Under the pieces are notes generated by a model. The model was not told where the DNA came from. It searched no databases and saw nothing but the letters and a program-made list of their open reading frames with translations. A stretch of DNA of 64,000 nucleotides from assembly GCA_022578965.1 (NCBI GenBank), contig MU400671.1, forward strand, positions 1 to 64,000, read 5' to 3'. Below, piece after piece: positions 48,101 to 60,363 of this stretch. This stretch comes from Xylaria sp. FL1777 (Eukaryota > Ascomycota > Sordariomycetes > Xylariales > Xylariaceae). The position numbers and the translations under genes were made by a program. Numbering within the stretch: position 1 is the stretch's first letter; each line of letters opens with the position of its first letter.

Positions 48101-49325
48101 AACTAGCAACTTTTTAATTTAATAAAAAGCAAAGATTATTAATTAAAAAAGTAAAAAACAAAGCAAAAAAATCAGAAAAATCGCAAAAAAAATTCTAAAC
48201 AAAATATTAAAAATATATTATAAATTTTACAAACTATTTAAAAAAAAAAAAAAAAAAGAACTTTTTAAACATAGCTTATAAAATTACTATATTTTTATTA
48301 AAGAAAAATATTAACTAAAGCTTTATTAAGTATATTATATAAGCTTAAATAAAACAAACGCTTTATAAAAATACATTTAAAAAAACTTAGCAAGAAAATT
48401 TCTAAAAAAATCTTAATTATTTGCTAAATATTTTATAGTACTAATACTTAAAATAAAAAATAAAAAACAATTAATTAATAAAAAAAAAAAACTAATATAA
48501 CAAATAATAATTAACTATTAACTATTAAATATAATTATTATTACAAATAAATATTTCTTTACTTTACTAATAACTATAAAAAAAAATATTAGCTAAGCAA
48601 AATAATTTATAATAGTTAATATTTTAAATAAATATTATGCTATTAAAATAGCTAAAAAAAAAAAATAAAAAACTGCTATATAAATAATATATAAACTATA
48701 TAAATATATAGTTATGCTATAAAAACTATAAAACGTATTAGCTAGCTTTTAATACATAATAATAATAATTCTATAGAAATTTTTAAATAAATTTATGTTT
48801 ATTTATTTAAATAATATTTTAATTTATTTTAAAACGCTAAAAAAACACAAAAAACATATAACTTAAGTATTAAAAACACTTAAACAAACAAAATTATAAC
48901 TTAATACAAAAAAATATATATAGCATACATAAAAAATCAACTTTTTAAGATTTATAATTACTTTAAAACAAATATAAATTTAATAATTAAAAATTAACAT
49001 AATATAAAACTAAAAAATATTTAACTTAATTACTATTATAAACATATAACAAGCATTAAGATTTTTAAACTATATTTAAATATTAATTTAAAACTTTAAA
49101 AAAATAACATTTTATTTTATAAAATATACAAAAAAAAAATACAAAAAAAAATCCTTTTTAATTTTAAAAAAAGCCTAAAAAGCTTTTAAAAAACTAAAAC
49201 TAAAAGTTACTTTTAACTTTATAGTTAAACTACTTAATCTATAAAAAAAAAAAAAGCTAAAAACAAATGCTTTAAATAGTATAATTATAAAAGTTTTAAA
49301 ACAACTAAAAAACAATAAAAAATAG

Positions 49326-49615
49326 TACTTAATAGCTTATTATTTTAAAGCATTATAAAATATAACATTATAATATTTTATATATAACAAAAAACTGCTT
49401 GTAATTATTATAGCACTTAAAAAATAAAAACTATTTTTTATAAAAACTATAAAGCTAATTAAAATTTATTTAAATTATTAAAACTTAATAAAATTTATAA
49501 CTATATAAAAGATTACTAAACAACATAAAAATTAAATAGTTTTTTTTTTTAAATTTAACTTTAAAATATGCTATATTAAAAGAAAAAAAAACATTTAAGC
49601 AAACATACTTAGTTA
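49326..49615 (+). pseudogene. RNase H domain remnant of gypsy copy C
   Basis: Same framework as in copy B: Y-L-I-A-Y-Y-F-K-A-L, then Y-N-K-K-L-L-V-I-I-I-A-L-K, interrupted by stops. The Glu codon of the K-E-L-L motif has become Lys (G-to-A). Confidence 0.8.
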
Positions 49616-50136
49616 ATAAAGTTAAAAAAAGATTTAAAGTTTTAAAAAAAAACATTTAAGTATTACATCTTTAAAAAAATAAAAGCTTAAAAATTAAAGT
49701 TATACTTAAGGACTTTATAAATATATAGCTATAATAAGCTTATAACTTAAAAAAATTAGTATAACTATAAAAACATAAAAGATTAAAAAATAATAAGCTA
49801 ATATATAAACATAAAGTTTACTTACTAGAATTTTTATAAAATAAATTTATTAAAAAATTTTATAAATACTTATTATATAAATACTAAAAAGCAACAAAAA
49901 TAATCTAACAATTATAAAAAAAGTACAATTTTTTAAAACTATAAAATATAGTTAAATCTATTATAAAAAAGTACAATATTTATAACAAAGCTAAAATAGC
50001 TTAATATAAGCTTTATAAATTACTATAATTTATATAAATACTTAAATAAGCATAGCATACTATTACTTAAAATTTTATTATAATATTACTTTTATTAATT
50101 AATCTAGTTATAAAAATATAATACAATAAAATATAA

Positions 50137-50230
50137 GTTATTGTTAATAAACTTACTAAGTATGTTTATTTTTTACTGTTTAAAGAAAATATAATAGTTA
50201 AATAATTTATATATGCTTTTATACGCTAAT
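50137..50230 (+). pseudogene. Integrase core remnant of gypsy copy C
   Basis: The frame reads V-I-V-N-K-L-T-K-Y-V-Y-F-L-L-F-K-E, closer to the family pattern V-x-V-D-R-L-T-K-Y than copy B. The catalytic Asp codon reads Asn here too. Confidence 0.82.
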
Positions 50231-51509
50231 ATTTAAATAAGTATAAGCTACTAAAAAAGATTATTTTAAACTAAAATAAATTGTTTACTTTTAAGTTTAA
50301 AACTAGCTTTTTTAAACTTATTAGTATTAAATTAAAGTTTTTAACTGTTTATTACTTATAAACAAATAAACAAACAAAAAAACTAAACTAAATACTAAAA
50401 TAATATTTATAAAATTATATTAACTATTAATAAAACAATTAAGTAAAACTATTATTAATAGCATAAATTTTATATAATATATTAATAAACAAAAATATAA
50501 ATATATTTTTGCATAAAGCTGTTTATAAATAGCAAGCAATTACTAAAAAACAAAAAAAAACATTAATAAAAGTACTTGCTATTTTAATTATAGCACTTTA
50601 AGTAAAAACTATTGTAACAAAGATTAAAACGCTATAAGCTAAACTACAACTATGCCTTTAATTTTTATAACAACAGATGTTAATATACTATAACAAAAAA
50701 CAAACTAAAAAACTAACCTTTAAAAAAGAAAACAAAGTTTACTTGCTATAATAAAAACAAAATGCAAACATTAATATTCCTTAAATTAAAACAAAATAAC
50801 TAAGCAATAAATTAAAATTTAAAAAACTTAGCCTTTTTAAAATTAAAAAAGTTATTTTACTTATTAATTATAAACTGTTATTACTAAAGAATATGCAAAT
50901 TTACCTTATTTTTTACATTTTTTTACTAGAACTAGCACTTATTAAAACACTTATTAAAACACAACTAAAAATAAAAACAAATTAAAACGTTTATAAAGTT
51001 AAAAGTATACTAAATTTCTGTTAAAACAATAATAACCTGGAGTATTTTATTAAATAAAAAGAATACCTATATGCTAATAATACTTAAAAACTTAAAAAAC
51101 ACCTAAAAACTGCTAAAGTAGTTAAAACATTTTTGTATGCAAAGCTAAGCTAACTTGCTTAAAACAAAGTTAAAGCTATTTTAAGCTCGTTTTAATTTTT
51201 CTTGAACTAAGAGTAGCTATTGCTTTGCTTGCTTTTCTTTTTTTTTAAAACAACAGTGTTTAAAAACTATATTATTAATTAAGTTAATTAAGATCTTTAA
51301 TCTATTGCAAAAGCAACTAGCGCTAAAAGCAAAGCATGACTTTGTAGCTAGTAAAATTAATAAAAAAGGCAAAAACGAGTTTTTGTTTTGTTTTAAATAA
51401 ACGGTTAGTTTTTTTAATGCGCTTTAACATTATAATATATAAAAAAAAAAAAAAAAAAGAATACTTACGAAAAATTATTAAAATAACAATTTTAGAAAAA
51501 AGGAAATAA

Positions 51510-52004
51510 TGTTATAAAATTAGCATAAAAGTAGCTTTTAAAGCAGCTTAATGCTTTTATATATATTATGCACTTTTTCTTTTGCTAGCTAAAGCTAAAG
51601 TTACGTAATAATTTATTTAGCTTACTAAGCTTATAATAATTTAAAGCTTACTAAGCTTATAATAATTTAAAGCTTATTAAGCTTATAGTAATTTAGTGCT
51701 TATTAAACTTATAATAATTTAAAAGAAATTATTACTTTTTTTACTTTTTTTTTGTTTATATAATTATGCACTTCTTATATTTAGTTACTTATTTAGTTCT
51801 AGTTTTTTAGCTATTAATTTTTTTATAACTGCTAAGCATTAATACATTTATTACTTTTAATTCTTTAAGACCCTTATTAATGCACAGTAATAAAAGTACC
51901 TTAAAAACCTCCTTAACGGACCACTGTTAAAGATTTTATTATTACTTGCAAATTAAGACCTTAAAAGCAAACCCGTTATATTAATATATAATAAGTCCAT
52001 TACA
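51510..52004 (+). repeat. 3' LTR of gypsy copy C
   Basis: 495 bp; ends ataagtccattaca, the only copy that keeps the terminal CA of the LTR. It is followed by ttaaa, the right target copy. Confidence 0.9.
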
Positions 52005-52009
52005 TTAAA

Positions 52010-54824
52010 CTACTACTGCAAAAATATAGCTTAATACAAAAAAAAGCGCTATATAAGTTTATAAAAGCACATAAAAATATTTATATTAAAAAAAGCATAA
52101 AGCTATAAAGTTTGCTAGCGCTATTAACTTTAAAAAAAGCGTTAAATATAACTATTAAGCTTAATAAAAATAATAAATTAATAATATAGCATTTTTGTTA
52201 TAATTATTATAAAATTAATAAAAAAACAAAAAAGCAAGCTTATTTACTACTTAATATAGCAAACTAAATATAATAAACTATAAAGCGCTAATAATATGCT
52301 TTTATTAACTTAAAAAATAAATTTTACTATATTGTTATATATAAACTATATTATAAAAAAATAGCATTTATTATATTATTTAAGCTATATAAATAAATAG
52401 TAATGCTTTTTAAATTTTATAACGCTTTAATAATGTTTTAAGCATTAATATAAAAAATAATTAAACTTTTTTATAAATAGCTAGCTAGCTTACTTAATAA
52501 TATTTATATTTAAGCTAAAACAAAAAAACAATTATATAAGCATTATTGCTTGCTATTTATATAATTAGTTAAGTATAGCATAATAGTTAATACATTAAAA
52601 ATACTGCTTTTTGTAAATTTTAGTATTTTTTTTAGTTTTAATGTTTTTTATAATAGCATTAAAGCAAACCTAGTAAAGGTTGCAGCAGTACAAAAGCAGC
52701 TTATGCTTAAAACCATTATAAAAATAAAAGTATTTATAAATGTTGCAAGCTATTTTAAGCATTTTATTAAAAACTACTTATTAATTGCTGCACTATTAAT
52801 TATGCTAACAAAAAAACCTAAAAACTAAAAAATAAAATTAAGCATAAAAGCTAAAAACGCATAGCAAAAAATCTATAAAGCTATTATTATTATGCTAATT
52901 ATTTAAGCTTTTAATTAAAAGCTTTTATTTATAATAAATATTAATTTAAGTATATATTACGTTAAAGCATATTTAATGCAGCTATATTTTTATAAAATAA
53001 CTATATTTTTATATTTAGTAGTATACTTTTTAAAAAAGCTTAAAGCATATTAATTATATTATTTAACGCAAAAAAAAAAGTTGCTAGCTATAATATTAGT
53101 ATTTTAATACTAGCAGCATTAAATAAAAAGCAGAAAAATTACTGTTTATATAAATTATAAGTTTTTTATAATAATAAAAACGAAAATAAAACAACTAATA
53201 AAAATAGTACGTTTTTTAAACGTTATTAAATATTTTAGCATAAAAATTATATATAAAACAAGCAAATTAAACGTTTTAGCAAATTAGCTATTAAGATTAT
53301 TAGTTATACTAGTTTTTTTATTAATAAAAGCTAAAGCTAATATAAAGTTATTACTAAAAGCTAAAATATAGCTAATAATGCTACTATAATACTTTAATAT
53401 TATAAATTTGCAAGCTATTTTTAAAAATTTTTGTTTTAAAACTAAATTGCTATACAATATAAGTTTAAAATAAGTAAAACAGCACTTTATTAAAAAGAAT
53501 AGCATGCTATTTAAGCTAATTAACTATAAACAAGCTTTAAAAAACTTTTTATATTTAGTTAATATAGTATTTTAAGCTATAGTGCTTTTAAAAGTGCTTA
53601 AAGTGCTAAAATTACTACAAAACGCAAAAAACGCATATATTAACTTAAGGTATACTACTATTAAAAGCCTAATTTAAAAGCTAAATAAGCGTTTTTAGTA
53701 CTTAAAAGCTATATTTATTGCTTAGCAAATTATTACTAAATATAGCTAATATTAGCTAATAAAACTATTATTAAATAAACTTTTAAATTTATAACTTATT
53801 ATACTACTTTTATTATTTATACGTTAAGCTATAAACTATATATTTATAGCTAATTTTAAGCTATTAATATGCGTTAAATATATTATTACGTAAGTTAAAG
53901 CAAAAATAATGCTTAATGTTAGTTTTAAAGCAATAAAACTACTAATTTAACAAATTAGCAAAATGTTTAGTTTTTTTAAAAAATAAATAAGCAATAATGT
54001 AAGCATATTTATAAACAAAAAAGCAACTAATTAATATAAATTAAACGGTTTTATTATAAAGTTAATTATACTTAAAAAACCTAAAAGTAATAATAAAATT
54101 AAAAAAGCTAATAATAATATTAAGTAAATTATGCTATATAAAAGTTTAACTTATTGTTATTTTAATTTTTAAACTTTATTAAAAGTAGCTATTTATATAT
54201 ATAACTAAACTTTAAAGCTTAATAGCTATAATAGTTATTTTTTGCTGTTTAAAATGTAGTTATTAAATTAGCAACTAGCTATAAAAATTGCTAATTATAT
54301 TAAAAATCCAAACAAAAAAAAAAAAGTTAAATTTTAGCAATATTTAGTATAAAACTATAAAGCACTATTAATGTATAACTATTTTAATAGTTTAAAAGCA
54401 TTAAAAAACTAAATTTAAGCTTATTTGCAAAAAAAAAAAAGCTTAATTAAAACTTATAAAACTAGTAATTAAGTTTTATGCATTAAATAACAAGCTAATA
54501 AGTTTAAACTATATTATAATAGCTTATAAACTATTATAAATTATTATTATAATAATATATATAAACTATAAAGCTTTAAAAAAATAATGTTGCTTAATAA
54601 ATATAATAGCAGTAATTTATTTTTAGCTTATAGTAAAAATAGCTACTTAATAAAAAGTTTATAGTATATTAATAAGCGTATGCTAAAAAAAAATAAACAA
54701 AAATTAAAAGCGTTAGTAGTATAAATATTAAAAAGCATTTATAAATAGCTTTATTTTTATAAATAGCTAAAATAACTATTTAGCAAAAAAAATAATTATA
54801 GCTTTTAAGCAATATAAGCTATAA
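52010..54824. other. Right interior of outer retroelement, RIP-saturated
   Basis: About 2.8 kb of AT sequence continuing the outer element after gypsy C. The chance frame 53,284-53,505 (minus) is low-complexity. No domain could be read with confidence on either strand. Confidence 0.65.
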
Positions 54825-55015
54825 TATATACTATGCAATAATTACTATACAAAAACTTAAAAAGCATAAACTAGCTTTACCTAAATTAGTAATATTTATA
54901 CATAGTTTTTTAGTACTATACTTAAAAGATGTTTTTTTTCTAACATCTACCTTTTTAAGTATAAACCTAACCTTACGTAGTAATTACAAAGTTCTAGGCC
55001 AGTATTCAGAAGGCA
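54825..55015. repeat. Right LTR of outer retroelement, 191 bp
   Basis: Pairs with 42,049-42,239. Its left half is heavily mutated (tatatactatgcaataatta), while the last about 40 bases are nearly untouched (gttctaggccagtattcaga then aggca). Confidence 0.88.
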
Positions 55016-55298
55016 CATAGAGGACATAGAGGTGTAGCAGTCGGCAGCATGTGCATGCAACATACCTTAGGTACCTAGTGTGGGGGTTGCAAACGGAACC
55101 AAGGGCATATAAGAATATTGGGCTTGGCTGGGCACCCTAGGTAGTTAAACTTACCCTTCTACACCTTCAGTTCTGCTGCTGCGCGAGCCCTTCAATACAA
55201 GACTACCTATTGGCCTACGGCCACATACACTCCTTCAGTAGGTAGGTATGTCCACAATACCCGCCAACTGCCCCTACCAATGTAGGTAGCGCAAGGGG

Positions 55299-55348
55299 GG
55301 AGGGGTATAGGAAACAATCACGGTGATGATCACCAAGTTGGTGATTGT
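55299..55348. repeat. Short dispersed repeat with nested hairpins
   Basis: 55,299-55,326 closely matches 31,362-31,390. Within 55,314-55,348, acaatcac pairs with gtgattgt, and the inner atcacc can pair either with the upstream ggtgat or the downstream ggtgat, so two alternative stems compete. It is followed by a poly-A/T stretch (55,360-55,379). Confidence 0.5.
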
Positions 55349-56060
55349 CATATATTTTGAAAAAAATTTTTTTTTTTTCTCAAGACAGTCATAGTAATAA
55401 TCTTATATGGGAAACTGTCCTTTGTAATAAAATAATTCTTGTTATAGTTGCTGAAAGACTTATGGTCCTGAAAACCCTTGCTGCAAGCATTACGTATTCT
55501 CCCCCCTCCCCCCCCAGGGCGGTAAGAGATTGGGTACTTACTCCGTACATACTTATGTATATATATATATGTATGTATGTACTGTATGTATGTATACATA
55601 TATTACCTATGTATACGAAGTACATACCTAGGTATCCATGATGTAGGTATATCCACATGCTTGTGCATAGGTATGTGCACATGTGAAGTTGCGTCTTTTT
55701 TGTTCCTCTGTCTACTAACTACCTACCTACCTACCTAGGTAGCCGCCTTGCTCACATACATACCTACGTAAGACGTACACCTTAAATTGTACCTACATAC
55801 CTACTTATACACTTATATGTACTGTAGGTATTTACTACCTATACCTAGGTACCTGAACCTGGATTGAGATTCTGCACCTCTTTGGCTTGCCGCTGATCAT
55901 TCACTGCTACCGAGACCGTGTAGCCGAACGCGTCCCTCTACGCGCCCTCTACACGAAAGTGACACGTCTGTACCCTGGCCTACACTATTCCCAATACTCA
56001 CTCTTTAATTGAACATCCTGTGCCAAGGTCCAAGATCACAAGATTTAGTGCACCTATGCC

Positions 56061-56102
56061 TTTTGCCCTTTGCCCTTTGCCCTTTGCCCTTTGCCCTTTG
56101 CC
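56061..56102. repeat. 7-bp tandem repeat (TTTGCCC)
   Basis: About five to six units of tttgccc, about 770 bp upstream of the APSES start codon. Confidence 0.9.
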
Positions 56103-56670
56103 GGTTGCTAGCGCTTTCAGGCTCATCGGTCGCCTCAGATCTCACATCTTGTATCCCTATCCTACAGTCTCTCTATCCCACAATCTATCCCACCCTTCTC
56201 CAAGAATTGCCATCCATCTAAGGCTCTTCCTTTCCTTGTTGTCGCATTGTCACCACAGTCCATCTCATCCATGTAGCAAGCCAACTCGGTTGCTTTCTAC
56301 AACATCCATACCTTGGCGAGTAGGTAACGTACAAACCCCCATTATATTATATGTTTCTAGCTACCTACCGCCTTGCTGCGAACCCTGTCTATCTGGTCTA
56401 TCTGGTCTATCTGTCTCATTTTCTCTCCCTGCCTTCTTGTGGCTAGAAGTCGCCTGTGATTCCGCCCTCATGTGTGCATGCGCTGCTGGGTGTCACTGCA
56501 CCTCAGCCTGTCTCGTCATTCAATCCAATCATCCATCTTCCTGTTTCGAGTCGGCTGCCTGTCTGTCTTATGCGCTTCCCTCGGCTCACCACCTTGTTGC
56601 CTAGATCTGGGAGCTGCCAGACTTGGTGCTCTAGCTATCTACAATAACGAAGACGGCGACGCGACGACGA

Positions 56671-56706
<36 letters not shown>

Positions 56707-56872
56707 TTTCAACTACACCGTGTCATATCATTTACGGATGCCACGCCCCAAGTAACCATAGTCATAGCCGCATTTGACTCGAATGTCCTCTTGGGTAGTT
56801 CCATTGCCGCCGTTGTGTTCGCCTTCTGTTCACCCTCGTTGAGTAATTTCCTAAGCAACGTTGCGTCCCTTC

Positions 56873-59622
56873 ATGGCCTCGACAATCGTCACCGCTCGTC
56901 AGCAGCACCCTGCAAACTCCGACCCGACTATTATTACGGGGGCTACCATTGCGCCCTCGTCCTCATCTCGTCCGCCCTCCTCGGGTACCCACCAGAGGTC
57001 TTTCTCCTCGGTACCCCCGCCAACCCTTGCTACAGCTGGCCGGAGCAGCAGCTTTGATGCCGTCGGCAGAGATCTCACAATGTCCCAACCACAGTCGCAA
57101 CCATCCTCCCAGCAGTCCTTCACCATGAGCCAACCTCAGTCGCAACCCCAGTTTTCTCGGCACCAATTGCCTGATCATCCAAGGGGGAATGGTCGGGATC
57201 ACCCGCGCATTATCTACTCGGTCAGTCGCATCCTTGTTAACGTCGACCCGATTACCCCTCCCCAACGCACTAACTTGTGCTTTCTAGGCTGTTTATTCTG
57301 GCGTTGATGTATACGAGATGGAGGTTAATAACGTGGCTGTGATGCGCCGTCGCAACGATAGCTGGCTTAATGCGACACAGATATTAAAGGTTGCGCGGAT
57401 AGATAAAGGGAAACGTACTAAGATCCTAGAAAAGGAGATTCAGACGGGCGAGCACGAAAAGGTCCAGGGCGGCTATGGGAAATATCAGGGCACATGGATT
57501 CGTTTCGAGCGAGGCGTGGAAGTGTGCAAACAGTATCATGTCGAGGAGCTATTGCGTCCGCTGCTGACCTACGATATGGGCCAGGACGGTGGCGTTGCCG
57601 GCCGAGGCGACTTGAATACCCCCACGAAAGAGCAGGCTATGGCCGCTCAAAGGAAACGCATGTACAGCGCCGGCAACGACGGGCGTTCAAACGGCTTGTC
57701 AGGTACATTTTTTAAAAATATCTCGGCCACAGCATCTAACGCGGTCGCTGCTATCAGCAAGGCCCGATTCGATTCGCCTGGTCCGAGGAGTCGTAATGGA
57801 CCGACGGGACCGACAAGACCGCCAAGCTTCAGTCGTCAATCCTCATTGCAAAATGTAGACGACTTGCCAGGCAACTCGCAGCAAAGCTTTACTTCCGACT
57901 ATGGACAAAGTACGGACGTGGCGTATTCCACACAAATCACACAGGTATTAACGGGCGATGAACCACCACGCAAACGCCAACGGATTGTTACACCTTCAGA
58001 AAGCTTTGGATATGCTTCGCAATCCATGGACGCGTACGCCAACAATTATCCAGGATCACCCACAGAGCCAAACGAGTCTTTTGTCTACTCCCAGGCTGGC
58101 ATACACACGCATGATCCCGACGCAAACTTTCTGCCTCCTTTGCCGTTTGATCTCTCTCCAGAGGCTGAGCGCAAGCGTAGTTTACTCATGAGCTTGTTCA
58201 TGGATAAAGGGACAAATGACGTAGACTACGTGCCAATCGAGGCACTCCAGTCATTGAGCCCTGTTGATCTTGATTCGCCCATTGACGCCTCAAGCAACAC
58301 GGCCTTACATTGGGCCGCCACGCTAGCCCGTATGTCCCTACTCCGTGCCTTGATCTCGGCGGGTGCAAACCCCTGCAGAGTCAATGCTTCTGGTGAAACA
58401 GCCCTAATGCGAGCCTCGGCGGTCACTAACAACTCGGAACAAGTATCGTTCCCAGAGCTGCTTGACGTTTTGGGCAACACTATTGATATTCGGGACAAGC
58501 GGGGACGCACTGTCTTGCATCACATCGCTTTGTCTAGCGCCGTCAAGGGCCGTAGCCATTCGAGTAGATACTATCTAGAGAGCCTTCTTGAATGGGTTGT
58601 GAGGCATGGCAGTGCTCCAAGCAGTCAGACTACAATAGCAAATGGTAGTGCTGGGGCTGCACCGAAAATGAGCATTGGACGATTCATGAGTGAGATCGTC
58701 AATGCGCAAGATAAGTCTGGTGACACAGCCCTCGGCATCGCCTCGCGTGTGGGTAATAGGAGCATCATATCACAATTGCTCGAGGTCGGTGCAGATCCAA
58801 GCATCGCTAATGCAGCCGGATTGCGACCATCTGATTTTGGTGTTGGTAGTGAGGGTGGCGAGAATGGCTTGAACGGTTTGAATGGCGATTCGGTAGATGG
58901 CGGTATCACAAAGGTTGTCGGAAGCGGCAACATGAGCCGCGAGAGCAGTGACGATATTATTACTTGTGGGTATTGTGTGGTCCCTTCATAGACTTGTATG
59001 CTGACACGTACCAGCCATCACGCACCTCCTCAACGAAACCTCGAACAGTTTTCAAGCAGAAGTCAAAAAGAAACAGTCGGATCTCGACTCATTGCATGCC
59101 ACATTACGTTCTACTTCTACACAGCTTAATGATGCTCGGAGGACCCTTGACTCATTACAGGCAGCAGCGAGATCACAATTGCTCACTCGGCAGAAGGTGC
59201 TTAACTTGACCCGTGGCCGAGAGGAAGAACAGAAACGTCTCGCTAAGATAGAGCAAAGCCAAGGGCTACTAGACGAGAGCGGTATATCCTGGGAGGCAGA
59301 CCTTCAATCCCTCCCGGAGCTCGGCAGCCACGGAGAGCGGAGGGATGACGAATCCATTCCCAGTGCCACGGTCTTACGGGCTCGGATACAAGCCCTCAAG
59401 AACCGTACAGAGCTGACGAGAACAGGTGTGGCATCACTTAAAAGTCGTAGTAAAGACATTGAAATCAAGTACCGTAAAGTCGTCGCATTGTGTACGGGAA
59501 TATTAGAAGATGAGGTGGACACGGTCTTGGATGGCCTGGTGCGGGCCGTCGAGAGCGAAAAAGGCGAGCTAGAAGTGGGCAGGGTTAGGAGGTTCCTCGG
59601 CGGCGTTGACACAATGGCATGA
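56873..59622 (+). CDS. APSES/KilA-N transcription factor with ankyrin repeats, Mbp1/Res-type (MBF subunit)
   Basis: Three exons (56,873-57,220; 57,288-58,965; 59,015-59,622) encode 877 residues. The 67-bp and 49-bp introns keep frame; the first has a GCACTAAC branch site. The start is the first in-frame ATG (56,873), preceded by a TTG-led extension of four codons. Residues 1-115 are low-complexity (S-Q-P-Q-S-Q-P repeats). From about 117 to 215 lies the APSES DNA-binding domain: Y-E-M-E-V-N-N-V-A-V-M-R-R-R, W-L-N-A-T-Q-I-L-K-V-A, G-G-Y-G-K-Y-Q-G-T-W-I. Ankyrin-type segments follow at about 451-485, 521 and 594-625 (T-A-L-H-W-A-A; R-T-V-L-H-H-I-A; D-T-A-L-G-I-A). The last about 200 residues are coiled-coil-rich. 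Such proteins with Swi6 activate G1/S genes through MCB (ACGCGT) sites. It is a nuclear housekeeping regulator. Confidence 0.93.
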
Positions 59623-60363
59623 TTAGGTGGAGGTGCATTTGATGTTTTCTTTAGGTTAAATAGGTTAACGATGACCTAGAAGAGAACTACTACTAGATGT
59701 ATACTGGAGTTGGGGGGTATTTGGATGGACGGGAATTATTTGGTGGCATTTGCTCACTGGCATAGGCATAGGCATTGGTTTGATCCATTCATGTCGTATT
59801 CACTTTGCCTTTTTTGTGCTGGGGTATCAAGCAAGGGCAGGCCAGGCAAGGCATTATTTTCATACCAGACAAGACCAGTTATCGAACCTTGTTGTGTCGA
59901 TTACATTTGGTGGGGGGGGGATAGATTATTTTTACCACCAAGTATATAAATATCTACTTGTCCAACGTAGGCGTGTTATGGACGAATGAAGATACCTGGG
60001 GTGGAAAAAGGTCCAATATGGTCACAACTGTATTTTCCTCGTTGCCTCCTTGCTTGCCGTACTATAGTGATGGTGACGTTGTCTACTTGTTGTTTGCCAT
60101 CGTAGTAAAATTATCTTTGTGCGTGTAAGATTGTGCAATTGGATGAGACCAGAAAACGTTACATATTTATATATATATTATACGGGCACCCATCATTCCC
60201 ACGCGCTCCCTTTCTTATGGGGCGAGCAATCCCCTTCTTTTCTTTTTCCCTCCTTCTTTCATGGGTTACTATCGTATCAGCTGGGGAAAGGAAGTTGAAT
60301 TACTTAGTCGGTATGTAATATAACACGACGTACATGTCAAGAGGCTGAGTGAGGAGGGTACCA
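59623..60363. other. Interval between convergent APSES and CENP-L-like genes
   Basis: 741 bp of 3' flank for both genes. Small repeats such as ggcataggcataggcat (about 59,759-59,775) and a G run (59,911-59,920). No gene seen. Confidence 0.5.

Larger units (their letters stand above)
44615..52004 (+). mobile_element. Ty3/gypsy LTR retrotransposon copy C, nested and RIP-destroyed
   Basis: 7,390 bp with two 495-bp LTRs (44,615-45,109 and 51,510-52,004). It is flanked by an exact 5-bp duplication ttaaa (44,610-44,614 and 52,005-52,009). It aligns with copy B end to end, apart from two deletions of about 245 bp (junction near 51,126, opposite 9,765-10,010) and about 61 bp (near 51,321), which account for the 306-bp length difference. 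Orientation is +, from the purine tract before 51,510 and the RNase H/integrase remnants. It sits inside the outer element, so it is younger than that insertion. Confidence 0.93.
42049..55015. mobile_element. Outer LTR retroelement (about 5.6 kb originally) interrupted by gypsy copy C
   Basis: Direct repeats of 191 bp (42,049-42,239 and 54,825-55,015) start with TG (or its mutated form TA) and end with ggca. The flanks are catgg (42,044-42,048) and catag (55,016-55,020), a likely 5-bp target duplication with one G-to-A change. Removing gypsy copy C and one ttaaa leaves 5,572 bp. The interior is RIP-saturated and I can read no protein, so the superfamily and orientation are unknown; short LTRs and this size would suit Ty1/copia. 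The caveat is that catag also recurs at 55,025-55,029, which weakens the duplication slightly. Confidence 0.82.
55016..56872. other. Gene-free interval and long 5' region of the APSES gene
   Basis: About 1.9 kb. 55,016-55,020 is the right target copy of the outer element. 55,299-55,348 holds a repeat with hairpins, 55,550-55,860 is rich in TACCTA/TAGGTA and TATG words, 56,061-56,102 is a 7-bp tandem array, and 56,671-56,706 is an (ACT)n(GCT)n microsatellite. Frames up to 194 codons in 56,009-56,777 are C/T-rich leader sequence without a recognisable product. Pyrimidine richness from 56,050 to 56,870 fits a long fungal promoter or 5' UTR. Confidence 0.5.

Noticed and set aside
53284..53505. 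Open frame of 73 codons on the minus strand, considered as reverse transcriptase remnant
   Set aside because: I could not match it to copia or gypsy motifs in order; composition explains it.
56020..56604. 194-codon plus-strand frame upstream of the APSES gene
   Set aside because: Built on the TTTGCCC array and C/T-rich leader; repetitive Ala-Leu-Cys-Pro composition and no family resemblance.
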